Positions 17,396 through 26,414 of a stretch of 64,000 nt of DNA are shown here, one piece after another. Under the pieces are notes generated by a model, which was not told the DNA's origin, did not search any database, and saw nothing but the letters and a program-made list of their open reading frames with translations. The DNA is taken from NCBI RefSeq assembly GCF_000227465.1, contig NC_016047.1:1379001-1443000 (forward strand), in the 5' to 3' direction. How positions within the stretch are numbered: the stretch's first letter is position 1; each line of letters opens with the position of its first letter. A program made the position numbers and the translations under genes. The DNA comes from Bacillus spizizenii TU-B-10 (GTDB lineage: Bacteria; Bacillota; Bacilli; Bacillales; Bacillaceae).

Positions 17396-18582
17396 ATGTG
17401 TTAAACCGCCGGCAAGCCTTGCAGCGAGCGTTGCTCAATGGAAAAAACAAACAGGATGCTTATCATCCGTTTCCATGGTACGAATCGATGAGAAAGGATG
17501 CGCCTGTTTCCTTTGATGAAGAAAACCAAGTGTGGAGCGTTTTTCTTTATGATGATGTCAAAAAAGTCATTGGGGATAAAGAGCTGTTTTCCAGTTATAT
17601 GCCGCAGCAGTCGAGTTCTATTGGAAATTCCATCATTAACATGGACCCACCGAGGCATACGCAAATCCGTTCTGTAGTGAATAAAGCCTTCACGCCGCGT
17701 GTGATGAAACAATGGGAACCGAGAATTCAGGAAATCACAGATGAACTGATTCAAAAATTTCAGGGGCGAAGGGAGTTTGACATTGTTCACGATTTTTCAT
17801 ATCCGTTACCGGTTATCGTGATATCTGAGCTGCTCGGAGTGCCTTCGGAGCATATGGATCAGTTTAAAACATGGTCTGATCTTCTGGTCAGCACGCCGAA
17901 GGATAAAAGTGAAGAAGCTGAAAAAGCTTTTTTAGAAGAACGAAACAAGTGCGAGGAAGAACTGGCCGTGTTTTTTGCCAACATCATTGAAGAAAAGCGG
18001 AACAAACCGGCACAGGACATCATTTCAATTTTAGTGGAAGCGGAAGAAACAGGCGAGAAGCTGTCCGGAGAAGAGCTGGTTCCGTTTTGCACGCTGCTGC
18101 TGGTGGCTGGGAATGAAACCACGACAAACCTGATTTCAAATGCGATGTACAGCATATTAGAAACGCCGGATGTGTATGATGAACTTCGCAGCCATCCTGA
18201 ACTAGTGCCTCAGGCTGTTGAGGAGGCCCTGCGTTTCAGGGCGCCTGCACCGGTTTTGAGGCGAATTGCCAAACGGGATACGGAGATCGGGGGACACCTC
18301 ATTAAAGAAGGTGATATGGTTCTGGCTTTTGTGGCATCTGCAAATCGTGATGAAACGAAGTTTGACAGGGCACACCTGTTTGATATTCACCGCCATCCTA
18401 ATCCGCATATCGCGTTTGGACACGGCATCCATTTTTGTCTTGGGGCACCGCTTGCCCGTCTTGAAGCAAAGATCGCGTTAACGTCTTTGATTTCTGCTTT
18501 TCCTCATATGGAAAGCGTCAGTATCACTCCGATTGAAAACAGCGTGATATACGGATTAAAGAGCTTCCGTGTGAAAATTTAA
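17392..18582 (+). CDS. yjiB: Cytochrome P450 CYP109B1
   Basis: A 396-residue soluble P450 of the CYP109 class. Oxygen-binding I-helix motif AGNETTT near residue 243, the EEALRFRAP ExxR helix, and the heme loop FGHGIHFCLG with Cys349 as axial ligand. CYP109B1 of B. subtilis is known to hydroxylate fatty acids, terpenoids such as valencene, and some steroids, using outside redox partners. The start overlaps the preceding 15-codon ORF. The UDP-sugar transferase yjiC follows 22 bp downstream with its own ribosome site, so hydroxylation and glycosylation of one substrate class are plausibly linked; this is an inference. Confidence 0.94.
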   Translation: MNVLNRRQALQRALLNGKNKQDAYHPFPWYESMRKDAPVSFDEENQVWSVFLYDDVKKVIGDKELFSSYMPQQSSSIGNSIINMDPPRHTQIRSVVNKAFTPRVMKQWEPRIQEITDELIQKFQGRREFDIVHDFSYPLPVIVISELLGVPSEHMDQFKTWSDLLVSTPKDKSEEAEKAFLEERNKCEEELAVFFANIIEEKRNKPAQDIISILVEAEETGEKLSGEELVPFCTLLLVAGNETTTNLISNAMYSILETPDVYDELRSHPELVPQAVEEALRFRAPAPVLRRIAKRDTEIGGHLIKEGDMVLAFVASANRDETKFDRAHLFDIHRHPNPHIAFGHGIHFCLGAPLARLEAKIALTSLISAFPHMESVSITPIENSVIYGLKSFRVKI

Positions 18583-18604
18583 TAGATAAGGAGACTGGAG
18601 ATTC

Positions 18605-19783
18605 ATGAAAAAGCACCATATTTCGATGATCAATATCCCGGCGTACGGGCATGTCAATCCTACGCTTGCATTAGTGGAAAAGCTTTGTGAGAAAGGGCAT
18701 CGTGTCACGTATGCGACGACTGAGGAGTTTGCGCCCGCTGTTCAGCAAGCCGGTGGAGAAGCATTGATCTATCATACATCCTTGAATATTGATCCTAAGC
18801 AAATCAGGGAGATGATGGAAAAGAATGACGCGACGCTCAGTCTTTTGAAAGAATCACTCAGCATTCTGCCGCAGCTTGAGGATTTATATAAGGATGATCA
18901 GCCTGATCTGATCATTTATGATTTTGTCGCGCTGGCTGGAAAATTGTTTGCTGACAAGCTTAATGTGCCGGTCATTAAGCTCTGTTCGTCATATGCCCAA
19001 AATGAATCCTTTCAGCTCGGAAATGAAGACATGCTGAAAAAAATAAGAGAAGCAGAGGCTGAATTTAAAGCTTACTTGGAGCAAGAGCAATTGCCGGCTG
19101 TTTCATTTGAACAATTAGCTGTGCCGGAAGCATTAAATATTGTCTTTATGCCGAAATCCTTTCAGATTCAGCATGAGACGTTCGATGACCGTTTCTGTTT
19201 TGTCGGCCCATCCCTTGGAAAACGGACGGAACAAGATAGTTTGAAAATTGAAAAGGGTGATCACCCGCTTATGCTGATTTCATTGGGAACGGCGTTTAAC
19301 GCCTGGCCGGAATTTTACAAGATGTGCATCGAGGCATTTCGAGGTTCTTCATGGCAAGTGATCATGTCCGTCGGGAAAACGATTGATCCTGAAGGCTTGG
19401 ATGATATCCCTGCTAACTTTACCATTCGCCAAAGTGTGCCCCAGCTTGAGGTATTGGCGAAAGCCGATTTGTTTATTTCTCATGGCGGAATGAACAGTAC
19501 GATGGAAGCGATGAATGCCGGTGTGCCGCTTGTCGTCATTCCGCAAATGTATGAGCAGGAGCTCACTGCTAAGCGTGTCGATGAATTAGGCCTTGGTGTT
19601 TATTTGCCGAAAGAGGACGTTAGTGTTTCCAAGCTACAGGAAGCAGTGCAGGCCGTATCCAATGATCAAGAGGTGCTCAGCCGCGTCAAGAATATGCAAA
19701 AGGATGTAAAAGAAGCAGGCGGAGCGGAGCGTGCAGCAGCTGAGATTGAAGCGTTTATGAAAAAATCCGCTGTACCGCAATAA
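18605..19783 (+). CDS. yjiC: GT1 UDP-glycosyltransferase YjiC
   Basis: A 392-residue cytoplasmic enzyme of the MGT (macrolide glycosyltransferase) family with two Rossmann domains. The N-terminal acceptor domain opens with INIPAYGHVNPTLAL; the catalytic His is in this GHVNP motif. The C-terminal donor-binding motif is HGGMNSTMEAMNAGVPLVVIPQ, near residue 298. B. subtilis YjiC is known to glucosylate many flavonoids and other phenols in vitro. GGAGAC lies upstream of the ATG. It follows the P450 gene in one operon and is closed by a terminator. Confidence 0.94.
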   Translation: MKKHHISMINIPAYGHVNPTLALVEKLCEKGHRVTYATTEEFAPAVQQAGGEALIYHTSLNIDPKQIREMMEKNDATLSLLKESLSILPQLEDLYKDDQPDLIIYDFVALAGKLFADKLNVPVIKLCSSYAQNESFQLGNEDMLKKIREAEAEFKAYLEQEQLPAVSFEQLAVPEALNIVFMPKSFQIQHETFDDRFCFVGPSLGKRTEQDSLKIEKGDHPLMLISLGTAFNAWPEFYKMCIEAFRGSSWQVIMSVGKTIDPEGLDDIPANFTIRQSVPQLEVLAKADLFISHGGMNSTMEAMNAGVPLVVIPQMYEQELTAKRVDELGLGVYLPKEDVSVSKLQEAVQAVSNDQEVLSRVKNMQKDVKEAGGAERAAAEIEAFMKKSAVPQ

Positions 19784-19788
19784 ATCAC

Positions 19789-19823
19789 AAAAACCGAAAT
19801 CAAAAATTAGATTTCGGTTTTTT
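19789..19823. terminator. Terminator after yjiC
   Basis: AAAACCGAAATC and GATTTCGGTTTT form a 12-bp stem followed by T residues; it also lies at the 3' end of the leftward gene at 19825. Confidence 0.85.
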
Positions 19824-19824
19824 G

Positions 19825-20013
19825 TTAAATATTTTTTTTCATCCCGCATCTCCGGCATTCTCTAAGAAATTTTCCGCCTTTTACAGAGCTTTTGAACAGT
19901 GTGTAATCACAGTTATCGCAGCGCCCGCTGCGGACGTCCGGATATTCATTGAATTCGTAAACGATCGATGTATCGTAGCCTTTTGTTTCATATTCTTCTT
20001 TTTTTGTTTCCAT
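19825..20013 (-). CDS. Small four-cysteine zinc-ribbon-like protein
   Basis: A 62-residue acidic/basic protein with two CxxC pairs, CDNC and CRRCG, separated by 19 residues, the spacing of a zinc ribbon. The N-terminal 25 residues are charged (METKKEEYETKGYD). It is probably a small cytosolic zinc protein; function not known. It converges with yjiC and shares the terminator. Confidence 0.7.
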   Translation of the reverse strand: METKKEEYETKGYDTSIVYEFNEYPDVRSGRCDNCDYTLFKSSVKGGKFLRECRRCGMKKNI

Positions 20014-20186
20014 GGCGATCCCCCGTTAGCAAACGTATCTGCTGTCTATATTACAGCAAGCTTCAGGTGTATTCAAATGGATTTTAGAGGCTTGGGTTTA
20101 TCTTGATTTCTCCCTTGGTTTGCGCCACAATAGCTTTATTAAACTTGTATACATAAAAAGCCTATGCAAAGAGGAGAGAAACGGGT

Positions 20187-20999
20187 ATGGGAAAAGGGTT
20201 ACATGGAAAGCGCGTGGCAATCGGGGGCTCCCGAAAAACGGAAGAAATCAGCACGATCATTGAAAAACAGGGCGGAACTCCTGTCATCCGGCCTCTCCAA
20301 GGCACGGTTTACTTAGCAGAGAAGCAGGTGGAGCCGGATTTGCGGACGTTTGTGGAGGAAAAAGCTGACTGGGTCATTTTCACGACAGGCATCGGCACGG
20401 AGACTCTTGTCGATATGGCAGAGAAAATCGGTCTGAAAGATGAGTTTCTGCAGGCCATTCGCCAAGCGAAAGCGGCATGCCGGGGATACAAAACGCTGGC
20501 TGCGCTGAAAAAGCTTGGGATCACCCCGGAAGCTTCGGATGAAGACGGGACAACAAGAGGTTTAATCCGTTCCTTGGAATCTCACGACTTTTCAGGAAAA
20601 ACAGTCATGGTGCAGCTTCATGGAGAAAAAGCACCGGTCCTCATGGCATTTCTTGAAGAAAAGGGCGCGTCTGTCCTGCCGATTCTGCCTTATCAGCACA
20701 TCCCGCCAGAGGAGGAAACGGTGGAGCGGTTATGCCGGGAGCTGATGAACGGTGAGATCGACGCCGTTTGTTTTACAACGGCAATTCAGGTTCGTTCCCT
20801 GTTTGATTTTGCCAAGGGGCACGGCTATATTAATGAAGTGAAGGCTGTATTCGAAGAGCGCGCCATCGCTGCGGCTGTCGGAAAAGTGACTGCTGAAGCA
20901 CTGCGGGAAGAAGGCATCACGAGACTGCTTGCGCCGGAGATTGAGCGGATGGGCGCGATGATTGTTGAGCTGTCCAAGTATTATGAAGAAAAGGAATAA
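20187..20999 (+). CDS. yjjA: Uroporphyrinogen-III synthase-like protein YjjA
   Basis: A 270-residue protein with the HemD fold: two alternating alpha/beta domains, with VAIGGSRKTEEI at the start, WVIFTTGIGTETL in the first domain, CFTTAIQVRSLFDFA in the second, and AAVGKVTAEALREEGI near the end. True uroporphyrinogen-III synthase in B. subtilis is HemD in the hemAXCDBL operon, so this is a paralogue whose reaction is unknown. GAGGAGAG precedes the ATG. Monocistronic, ended by a hairpin. Confidence 0.88.
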   Translation: MGKGLHGKRVAIGGSRKTEEISTIIEKQGGTPVIRPLQGTVYLAEKQVEPDLRTFVEEKADWVIFTTGIGTETLVDMAEKIGLKDEFLQAIRQAKAACRGYKTLAALKKLGITPEASDEDGTTRGLIRSLESHDFSGKTVMVQLHGEKAPVLMAFLEEKGASVLPILPYQHIPPEEETVERLCRELMNGEIDAVCFTTAIQVRSLFDFAKGHGYINEVKAVFEERAIAAAVGKVTAEALREEGITRLLAPEIERMGAMIVELSKYYEEKE

Positions 21000-21005
21000 C
21001 CAGTA

Positions 21006-21041
21006 CAAAAAGCCGCTTTCCAAGGGAAAAGCGGCTTTTGT
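21006..21041. terminator. Bidirectional terminator between yjjA and yjkA
   Basis: AAAAGCCGCTTT and AAAGCGGCTTTT form a near perfect stem around a short loop; serves both convergent genes. Confidence 0.88.
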
Positions 21042-21044
21042 CTG

Positions 21045-21797
21045 TCATCCATTCTGCTTCAGCTGCTGATGCGCGGTGAATAATGACGGGTATGTCAGCA
21101 CGCTTAAAATCACACATGTCAGCGCCGCTGACGCCATCGTTGTAAACACGATTAAGAGCTGAAAGCGAACCGCCTGAATCGGGTCCGCGCCCGCTAAAAT
21201 CTGGCCTGTCATCATGCCTGGAAGCTGAACAAGCCCCAGTGTTTTCTGGCTTTCCAGCGTCGGGATCATACTCATTTTCATCGCAGAAGTAAGAATACGC
21301 TGTATAGATTGCTTCGGTGTGCCTCCAAGAGACAATATTAATTGAATTTCTTCTTTGCGAACTTCGACTTCTGAGCTGAGCCGGTTTAAAAACAGACTCG
21401 AGAGCACCATTGAATTTCCGATGACCATTCCGCTGATCGGAATGACATATCGGGCCGTAAGCGGGATGATATGAAGAGACAGCAGAATTCCCTGCGTTAC
21501 AATTTCTACAATCGCTAACGCGGCGAACACTCTCCAAAACGAGCCGATTGTATTTTTCTTTCGTTTGATGACATTTTGCGCCGCCACCGCCAGCATTAAC
21601 AGCACCATCAGCAGGATAAAAACGGGATGGTCTCCGCGGAAAATCAGCGACAGTACATAACCGATGATAAGCAGCTGTACCGCGGCCCGGATGGTGGCGA
21701 TGATCATGTCTTTTTCTACGCCTGCTTTAAAGGATTTTGATAAAAACAAGGCGATCAAAACAAAGATCATCGTTAAAGAGAGGGAAAGGTAATCCAT
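21045..21797 (-). CDS. yjkA: UPF0014 ABC permease YjkA (FetB-like)
   Basis: A 250-residue integral membrane protein with about seven hydrophobic segments, belonging to UPF0014. The conserved GMVIGNSMVLSSLFLNRL and LGGTPKQSIQRILTSAMKMSMIPTLESQKTLG loops (residues about 120-195, shown in part) are typical. The E. coli homologue FetB forms an iron exporter with the ATPase FetA. It overlaps yjkB by one base, so the two are an operon. Metal export is inferred from the E. coli pair and not tested here. Confidence 0.88.
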   Translation of the reverse strand: MDYLSLSLTMIFVLIALFLSKSFKAGVEKDMIIATIRAAVQLLIIGYVLSLIFRGDHPVFILLMVLLMLAVAAQNVIKRKKNTIGSFWRVFAALAIVEIVTQGILLSLHIIPLTARYVIPISGMVIGNSMVLSSLFLNRLSSEVEVRKEEIQLILSLGGTPKQSIQRILTSAMKMSMIPTLESQKTLGLVQLPGMMTGQILAGADPIQAVRFQLLIVFTTMASAALTCVILSVLTYPSLFTAHQQLKQNG

Positions 21798-22549
21798 TAC
21801 CGAGTGCCTCCCTTCAAAAAGTCTCTCGCTGCTTCATGTTGCGGATTGGAGAAAAATGTTTCGGTTGCTGCAGTTTCCAGAAGCCGTCCATCCGCCATAA
21901 ACCAAATGGTATCGGCAACTCGTTTTGCCTGCTCCATATTATGAGTCACCCACATGACCGTCCATTTTTTCTCTTGATGCTGACGTTTGATCAGCTTTTC
22001 AATTTCAAGAGCAGAAACCGGGTCCAAGGCCGACGTGATTTCGTCTAATAATAGAATAGAGGAAGGATTTGCGAGCGTTCTGGCTAGTGACAGCCTTTGC
22101 CGCTGTCCGCCCGATAAGTCCTTGGCGCTTCTGTCTAACAGCTCTGGCGGGAGCCCTGTAAAAGAAGCAAGCTCTTCAGGGGAGTACAGCTGTGATTGGT
22201 GAAGCCTTTGGACCAGACTTAGATTATCACGCACTGTCCCGTCGAGGACGGGCGCCGATTGAAATGCGAGGGCTGCCGTTCGCCTCAGCTCATTGACATT
22301 CCATTCTCGGACTTCCTTTCCGTATATATTTACTTCGCCGCTGTCAGGCGTTCTCATTAAATTGCACATGGACAGGAGGGTGCTTTTGCCTGAACCGGAA
22401 GGACCTAAAACGGCCACGATTGTGCCCTGTTGAATGTCTCCGGTGACATCCTGCAATACATCATAGGTTTGTCCGTCTTGTTCATAGCTTTTTTTGACTG
22501 ATCTGAAGGAGATGGCTGGTTTGTATTGTGTTTGATTGTTTGCTTCCAT
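21797..22549 (-). CDS. yjkB: ABC transporter ATPase YjkB (FetA-like)
   Basis: A 250-residue cytoplasmic ATPase partner of YjkA. Walker A LGPSGSGKST near residue 49, ABC signature LSGGQRQRLSLARTL near 144, Walker B SSILLLDEITSALDP, and the H-loop WVTHN. The ATG at 22549 is selected because AAAGGTGA lies about eight bases upstream; the GTG at 22561 has no room for one. Together with YjkA it should form a half-transporter pair exporting a metal ion or related solute. Confidence 0.9.
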   Translation of the reverse strand: MEANNQTQYKPAISFRSVKKSYEQDGQTYDVLQDVTGDIQQGTIVAVLGPSGSGKSTLLSMCNLMRTPDSGEVNIYGKEVREWNVNELRRTAALAFQSAPVLDGTVRDNLSLVQRLHQSQLYSPEELASFTGLPPELLDRSAKDLSGGQRQRLSLARTLANPSSILLLDEITSALDPVSALEIEKLIKRQHQEKKWTVMWVTHNMEQAKRVADTIWFMADGRLLETAATETFFSNPQHEAARDFLKGGTR

Positions 22550-22629
22550 TACAATAATCACCTTTCAGTAAAGTAGGCTTATACTATATTTAACTATAAC
22601 GTGAAACAGATGCCTTTTGGTAGCAAAAA

Positions 22630-22661
22630 TAAAGGAGAACAGGCTTTCACCCGTTCTCCGG
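22630..22661 (-). terminator. Terminator after yjlA
   Basis: GGAGAACAGGCTTTCACCCGTTCTCC folds as a stem; on the leftward strand it is followed by CTTTATTTTT. Confidence 0.7.
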
Positions 22662-22667
22662 CAGATG

Positions 22668-23642
22668 CTACGCGGTCAGATTTGACTGTGTTTTCTTTTT
22701 CGGTTTTCCCGGCTGTGAAGCGAAGGTATGTAACACCATCCCCGCTATAATAATGAATAAACCGGCAAATGATAAAAGCGATGGGAAAACGCCTGACAGC
22801 AGAACAATTTCACCAAGCAGCGCGAAAATCACTTCACCGGATTGAGTTGCTTCAACGGCTGCGAGATTTTGCGGATTGTCTCTGACCATATCAGTGGCCC
22901 AGAAAAATAAAACGGTCGCAATGATGCCTGAGCTGACGGCCACGATAAAGGATTGAACGGTTTGGCCAGCTGTCGGAAGGCCGTCTGACCACCAGCCGCA
23001 AGCTGCTACTATAAGCCAGAATGGAAGGCTTGCCAAGGTCATCCCCAGCACACGCTGAAATGTATCAAGCCGGCCCCCGTATTCTTCGAGCATTCTCCGG
23101 TTTCCTAGCGGATAAGCAAAAGCCGCAATGACAACCGGCAGCACACTGAAAAGCAGCATCTTCCCAGAAAGCGATTCTGCATGCTGAAGCTGTATCAGTG
23201 CCGCTCCGATCAGGATGATCACGGAAGTGCCAAGTGAAACAAGGGGAATCTTTTGCCGAACGAGCTGCGGCCCGTCCGGCATGTCTTTTTTGACATAGAA
23301 AAATGGAGATAACAGAACACCGGCTACAATTGTGATTTGCCAGGTCCCGGCTACGAGCCAACCTGGACCGTATGCAGCTGCAAATGTGATCGGCGCGTAA
23401 AAAAGCACGAAGCCGACAAAGCTCCATTTAATCCAAAAGAACGGCTTTTTCCGCATCTCTTGTAAGAGAGGGGCGAATGTCCCTCTCATGATGACTATCA
23501 AACATAAAAACGGAACCATAAAAATAAAGCGCAGCGAAGAGCTCCAAAGCCAGCTGCCTCCGGATAACTCCATCGCTCTGTTTAAAATAAAGGTAACGGC
23601 GAAAAAGAGTGAAGCCAATATTCCGATAACGATTGCTTTCAT
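22668..23642 (-). CDS. yjlA: EamA-family multidrug/metabolite exporter YjlA
   Basis: A 324-residue membrane protein with about ten hydrophobic segments in two EamA-like halves, the first starting MKAIVIGILASLFFAVTFILNRA and the second near residue 150. It has the positively charged C-terminal tail common in the drug/metabolite transporter superfamily. The substrate is unknown. The ATG at 23642 is preferred because GAGGG precedes it by five bases. Confidence 0.88.
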   Translation of the reverse strand: MKAIVIGILASLFFAVTFILNRAMELSGGSWLWSSSLRFIFMVPFLCLIVIMRGTFAPLLQEMRKKPFFWIKWSFVGFVLFYAPITFAAAYGPGWLVAGTWQITIVAGVLLSPFFYVKKDMPDGPQLVRQKIPLVSLGTSVIILIGAALIQLQHAESLSGKMLLFSVLPVVIAAFAYPLGNRRMLEEYGGRLDTFQRVLGMTLASLPFWLIVAACGWWSDGLPTAGQTVQSFIVAVSSGIIATVLFFWATDMVRDNPQNLAAVEATQSGEVIFALLGEIVLLSGVFPSLLSFAGLFIIIAGMVLHTFASQPGKPKKKTQSNLTA

Positions 23643-23773
23643 GATATCCCTCATTCTGGCATTATTTTTTTATACTATACTATTCGATATCGCACAGATC
23701 AATGGAGTCGTGAGAAAATAAGCATGTTTTGCGAACCGCTAAGTGTGGAAGACAAAAAATGGAGGTGAGATTG

Positions 23774-24271
23774 TTGGAAGCAAGGACACAGACGTACTTC
23801 TTTCAGGATGACGGCAGGATTCCGAATCACCCTGATTTTCCGCTTGTTGTGTATCAAAACGCACTCAAGGACACCGGTCAGGCAGAGCGGATCGTCAACC
23901 GGCATGGCTGGTCTAACAGCTGGTCAGGGAGTGTTTTTCCATACCATCATTATCACAGCAATACGCATGAAGTCCTGATTGCAGTTAGGGGAGAGGCTGT
24001 GATTCAATTTGGGGGAGAAAAAGGGGCCGCCATTCCTTTCAAATCCGGCGACGCAGTCGTGATTCCAGCTGGAGTCGGCCATAAAAAGCTAAGCTCAAGC
24101 GCCGATTTTACCGTCGTTGGCGCCTATCCGGGAGGCGTTCATTATGATATGAAGACGGGAGAGCCGAATGAATGGGAGGAAGCGATGAAACAGATCAAGC
24201 AGGTGTCATTGCCGGCGAAAGATCCGATCACAGGAAAAAGAGAACCTCTATTGGGAATATGGGTAAAGTGA
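23774..24271 (+). CDS. yjlB: Cupin protein YjlB
   Basis: A 165-residue single-domain cupin. The two cupin motifs are visible: HYHSNTHEVLIAVRGEA (metal-binding His/His/Glu, residues about 58-75) and GDAVVIPAGVGHKKL. The family YjlB-like is often called an oxalate-decarboxylase-type or unknown cupin; the reaction is not known. TTG at 23774 sits eight bases behind GGAGG; a TTG three bases earlier is also possible. It diverges from yjlA. Confidence 0.82.
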   Translation: MEARTQTYFFQDDGRIPNHPDFPLVVYQNALKDTGQAERIVNRHGWSNSWSGSVFPYHHYHSNTHEVLIAVRGEAVIQFGGEKGAAIPFKSGDAVVIPAGVGHKKLSSSADFTVVGAYPGGVHYDMKTGEPNEWEEAMKQIKQVSLPAKDPITGKREPLLGIWVK

Positions 24272-24550
24272 AGGGGAGAAAATTGCTGGATTGTCAATAA
24301 CTAGTGTCGCAGAAATGTTATGACATGGGCTCCATATAAATTAATTTCATAATCGAAGCAATTGACGTTCAAATTTTGTTCAAAAAGTGTTATCATATAG
24401 AAGGTAATCGAATTGGAGTTTTTTGTGTTTGCTATTTTCAGAGAGAGTAAAGGATTTTTGACTTATTCAATTGTTTATTTTTGAGATAAAAATAATACTG
24501 AATATGGCAAGATGAAAAACTGGGTAGTAAACATTTATTTTTGTAAATGA
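24272..24550. other. Intergenic region upstream of yjlC-ndh
   Basis: About 280 AT-rich bases between the yjlB stop and the Rex-like site. No ORF with a ribosome site is seen. It should contain the yjlC promoter; possible -35 TTGTTC and TTGACT sequences are present, but none has a clear -10 at 17 bases. Confidence 0.4.
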
Positions 24551-24568
24551 TTGTGCATGAATTCACAA
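24551..24568. promoter_or_regulatory. Rex operator in front of yjlC-ndh
   Basis: TTGTGCATGAATTCACAA matches the Rex consensus TTGTGAAnnnnTTCACAA with one mismatch. Rex is the NADH-sensing repressor known to control ndh in B. subtilis, so this is a good candidate for its site. It lies 95 bases before the yjlC start. Confidence 0.8.
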
Positions 24569-24662
24569 TCCTTATTCTTATGCTTTCATGCATGAGACCA
24601 GGGAGAGGCACTACCCTTTCCAAAAAAATCTGCAAACTGCTTATAGTAAAGGAGAATTGGAT

Positions 24663-25085
24663 ATGCCAGAAACAATCGATCAAACAAATGCGTCTGTCAG
24701 CCAAAGCCAGCAAGATCTTATTGATCAGCTGTTAAAGCCGGAAGTTCAAGAATCACTGACCGTTTTAGTTGACCAGCTTCCGAAGCTGACTGAGTTAGTG
24801 AATATTTTAACGAAGTCTTATGATTTCGCTCAGTCTGTAGCAACTGACGAAGTGCTAAAAAGCGACACTGTCGGTGCTATCACTGAAATTCTTGAGCCTG
24901 TAAAAGAAACAGCGAAAGAAGTAGCTGCGACTGCAATCGAAGCGAAAGACCGCGCGGATGCAAGCAACGAAACGATTGGTCTTTTCGGCCTGTTGCGCAT
25001 GCTGAAAGATCCTCAAGCTCAAAAGCTGTTCCGTTTTGCTAACAGCTACCTTGAAGTCATGAACGAACGCGAAAACCAAAAATAA
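24663..25085 (+). CDS. yjlC: DUF1641 protein YjlC
   Basis: A 140-residue acidic, helical cytoplasmic protein of the DUF1641 family. Its C-terminal GLFGLLRMLKDPQAQKLFRF matches the same region of YjgD. It is the first gene of the ndh operon, 39 bp before ndh, and probably supports or localises the dehydrogenase; this is inference from co-occurrence. AAAGGAGA precedes the ATG at 24663; the longer frame upstream has no ribosome site. Confidence 0.88.
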   Translation: MPETIDQTNASVSQSQQDLIDQLLKPEVQESLTVLVDQLPKLTELVNILTKSYDFAQSVATDEVLKSDTVGAITEILEPVKETAKEVAATAIEAKDRADASNETIGLFGLLRMLKDPQAQKLFRFANSYLEVMNERENQK

Positions 25086-25124
25086 TCTCAGATTCAAATT
25101 GATATAAAGGACGGAGGATATACG

Positions 25125-26303
25125 ATGTCAAAACATATTGTCATTCTAGGCGCTGGTTATGGCGGAGTTCTTTCTGCTCTAACAGTTCGCAAACATTACA
25201 CAAAAGAACAAGCACGCGTGACTGTGGTAAACAAATACCCAACTCACCAAATCATTACGGAATTACACCGTCTTGCAGCAGGCAACGTGTCTGAAAAAGC
25301 GGTTGCAATGCCATTAGAAAAACTTTTTAAAGGCAAAGACATTGATCTTAAAATCGCGGAAGTAAGCTCTTTCTCTGTTGATAAAAAAGAAGTTGCGCTT
25401 GCTGACGGTTCTACATTATCTTACGATGCGCTTGTTGTAGGTCTTGGTTCTGTAACAGCTTACTTCGGCATCCCAGGTCTTGAAGAAAACAGCATGGTAT
25501 TGAAATCTGCTGCTGATGCGAACAAAGTCTTCCAACATGTTGAAGATCGTGTGCGCGAGTACTCTCAAACGAAAAACGAAGCTGATGCAACAATCCTTAT
25601 CGGCGGAGGCGGCTTAACAGGTGTTGAGCTTGTCGGTGAGCTTGCTGATATCATGCCGAACCTTGCGAAAAAATACGGCGTAGACCATAAAGAAATCAAA
25701 TTGAAACTGGTTGAAGCAGGTCCGAAAATCCTTCCTGTTCTTCCGGATGATCTTATCGAACGTGCGACTGCAAGCCTTGAAAAACGCGGCGTTGAGTTCT
25801 TAACTGGTCTTCCTGTTACAAATGTAGAAGGAAACGTGATTGATCTGAAAGACGGATCTAAAGTTGTTGCCAACACATTTGTTTGGACTGGCGGCGTACA
25901 AGGTAACCCATTAGTCGGTGAATCAGGTCTTGAAGTGAATCGCGGACGCGCGACAGTAAATGACTTCCTGCAATCTACATCTCATGAAGATGTATTCGTT
26001 GCCGGTGACAGCGCAGTTTACTTCGCTCCAGACGGCCGTCCATACCCGCCAACTGCACAAATCGCATGGCAAATGGGTGAGCTGATCGGTTACAACCTAT
26101 TCGCTTACTTAGAAGGCAAAACGCTTGAAACATTCAAGCCAGTAAACTCTGGTACACTTGCAAGCCTCGGACGCAAAGACGCGGTTGCCATCATTGGTGC
26201 TAATTCTACACCGCTTAAAGGTCTTCCTGCTTCCTTGATGAAAGAAGCAAGTAACGTACGCTACTTAACACACATTAAAGGACTTTTCAGCCTGGCTTAC
26301 TAA
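25125..26303 (+). CDS. ndh: Type II NADH dehydrogenase
   Basis: A 392-residue FAD enzyme that oxidises NADH and reduces menaquinone at the inner membrane face without pumping protons; it is the main NADH entry to the B. subtilis respiratory chain. FAD motif ILGAGYGGVLSAL at residues 6-18, NADH motif LIGGGGLTGVELVGEL near 160, and FVAGDSAVY near 290 binding FAD. The amphipathic C-terminal part should hold it at the membrane. Expression probably responds to NADH through the Rex site upstream. Codon use is strongly biased, as expected for a highly expressed gene. Confidence 0.95.
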   Translation: MSKHIVILGAGYGGVLSALTVRKHYTKEQARVTVVNKYPTHQIITELHRLAAGNVSEKAVAMPLEKLFKGKDIDLKIAEVSSFSVDKKEVALADGSTLSYDALVVGLGSVTAYFGIPGLEENSMVLKSAADANKVFQHVEDRVREYSQTKNEADATILIGGGGLTGVELVGELADIMPNLAKKYGVDHKEIKLKLVEAGPKILPVLPDDLIERATASLEKRGVEFLTGLPVTNVEGNVIDLKDGSKVVANTFVWTGGVQGNPLVGESGLEVNRGRATVNDFLQSTSHEDVFVAGDSAVYFAPDGRPYPPTAQIAWQMGELIGYNLFAYLEGKTLETFKPVNSGTLASLGRKDAVAIIGANSTPLKGLPASLMKEASNVRYLTHIKGLFSLAY

Positions 26304-26320
26304 TCCTTTTTGTGGACTCG

Positions 26321-26374
26321 GGCATTGCCAAAAGCGTTCCTTTCGGAATGCTTTCCGGCAATGTCTTTTTTTTG
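26321..26374 (+). terminator. Terminator after ndh
   Basis: GGCATTGCC...GGCAATGTC with an inner AAAGCGTTCC/GGAATGCTTT stem and a run of eight T residues. Confidence 0.8.
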
Positions 26375-26379
26375 TTTTT

Positions 26380-26399
26380 CTGCTAACGTTAACATTTCA
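26380..26399. promoter_or_regulatory. Upstream TAACGTTA operator-like site
   Basis: CTAACGTTAACATTT resembles the main palindrome 78 bp downstream and probably is a second, weaker ExuR or CcpA-type site. It is imperfect, and assignment is by similarity only. Confidence 0.5.
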
Positions 26400-26414
26400 T
26401 TTTCAAAAAAGAGA

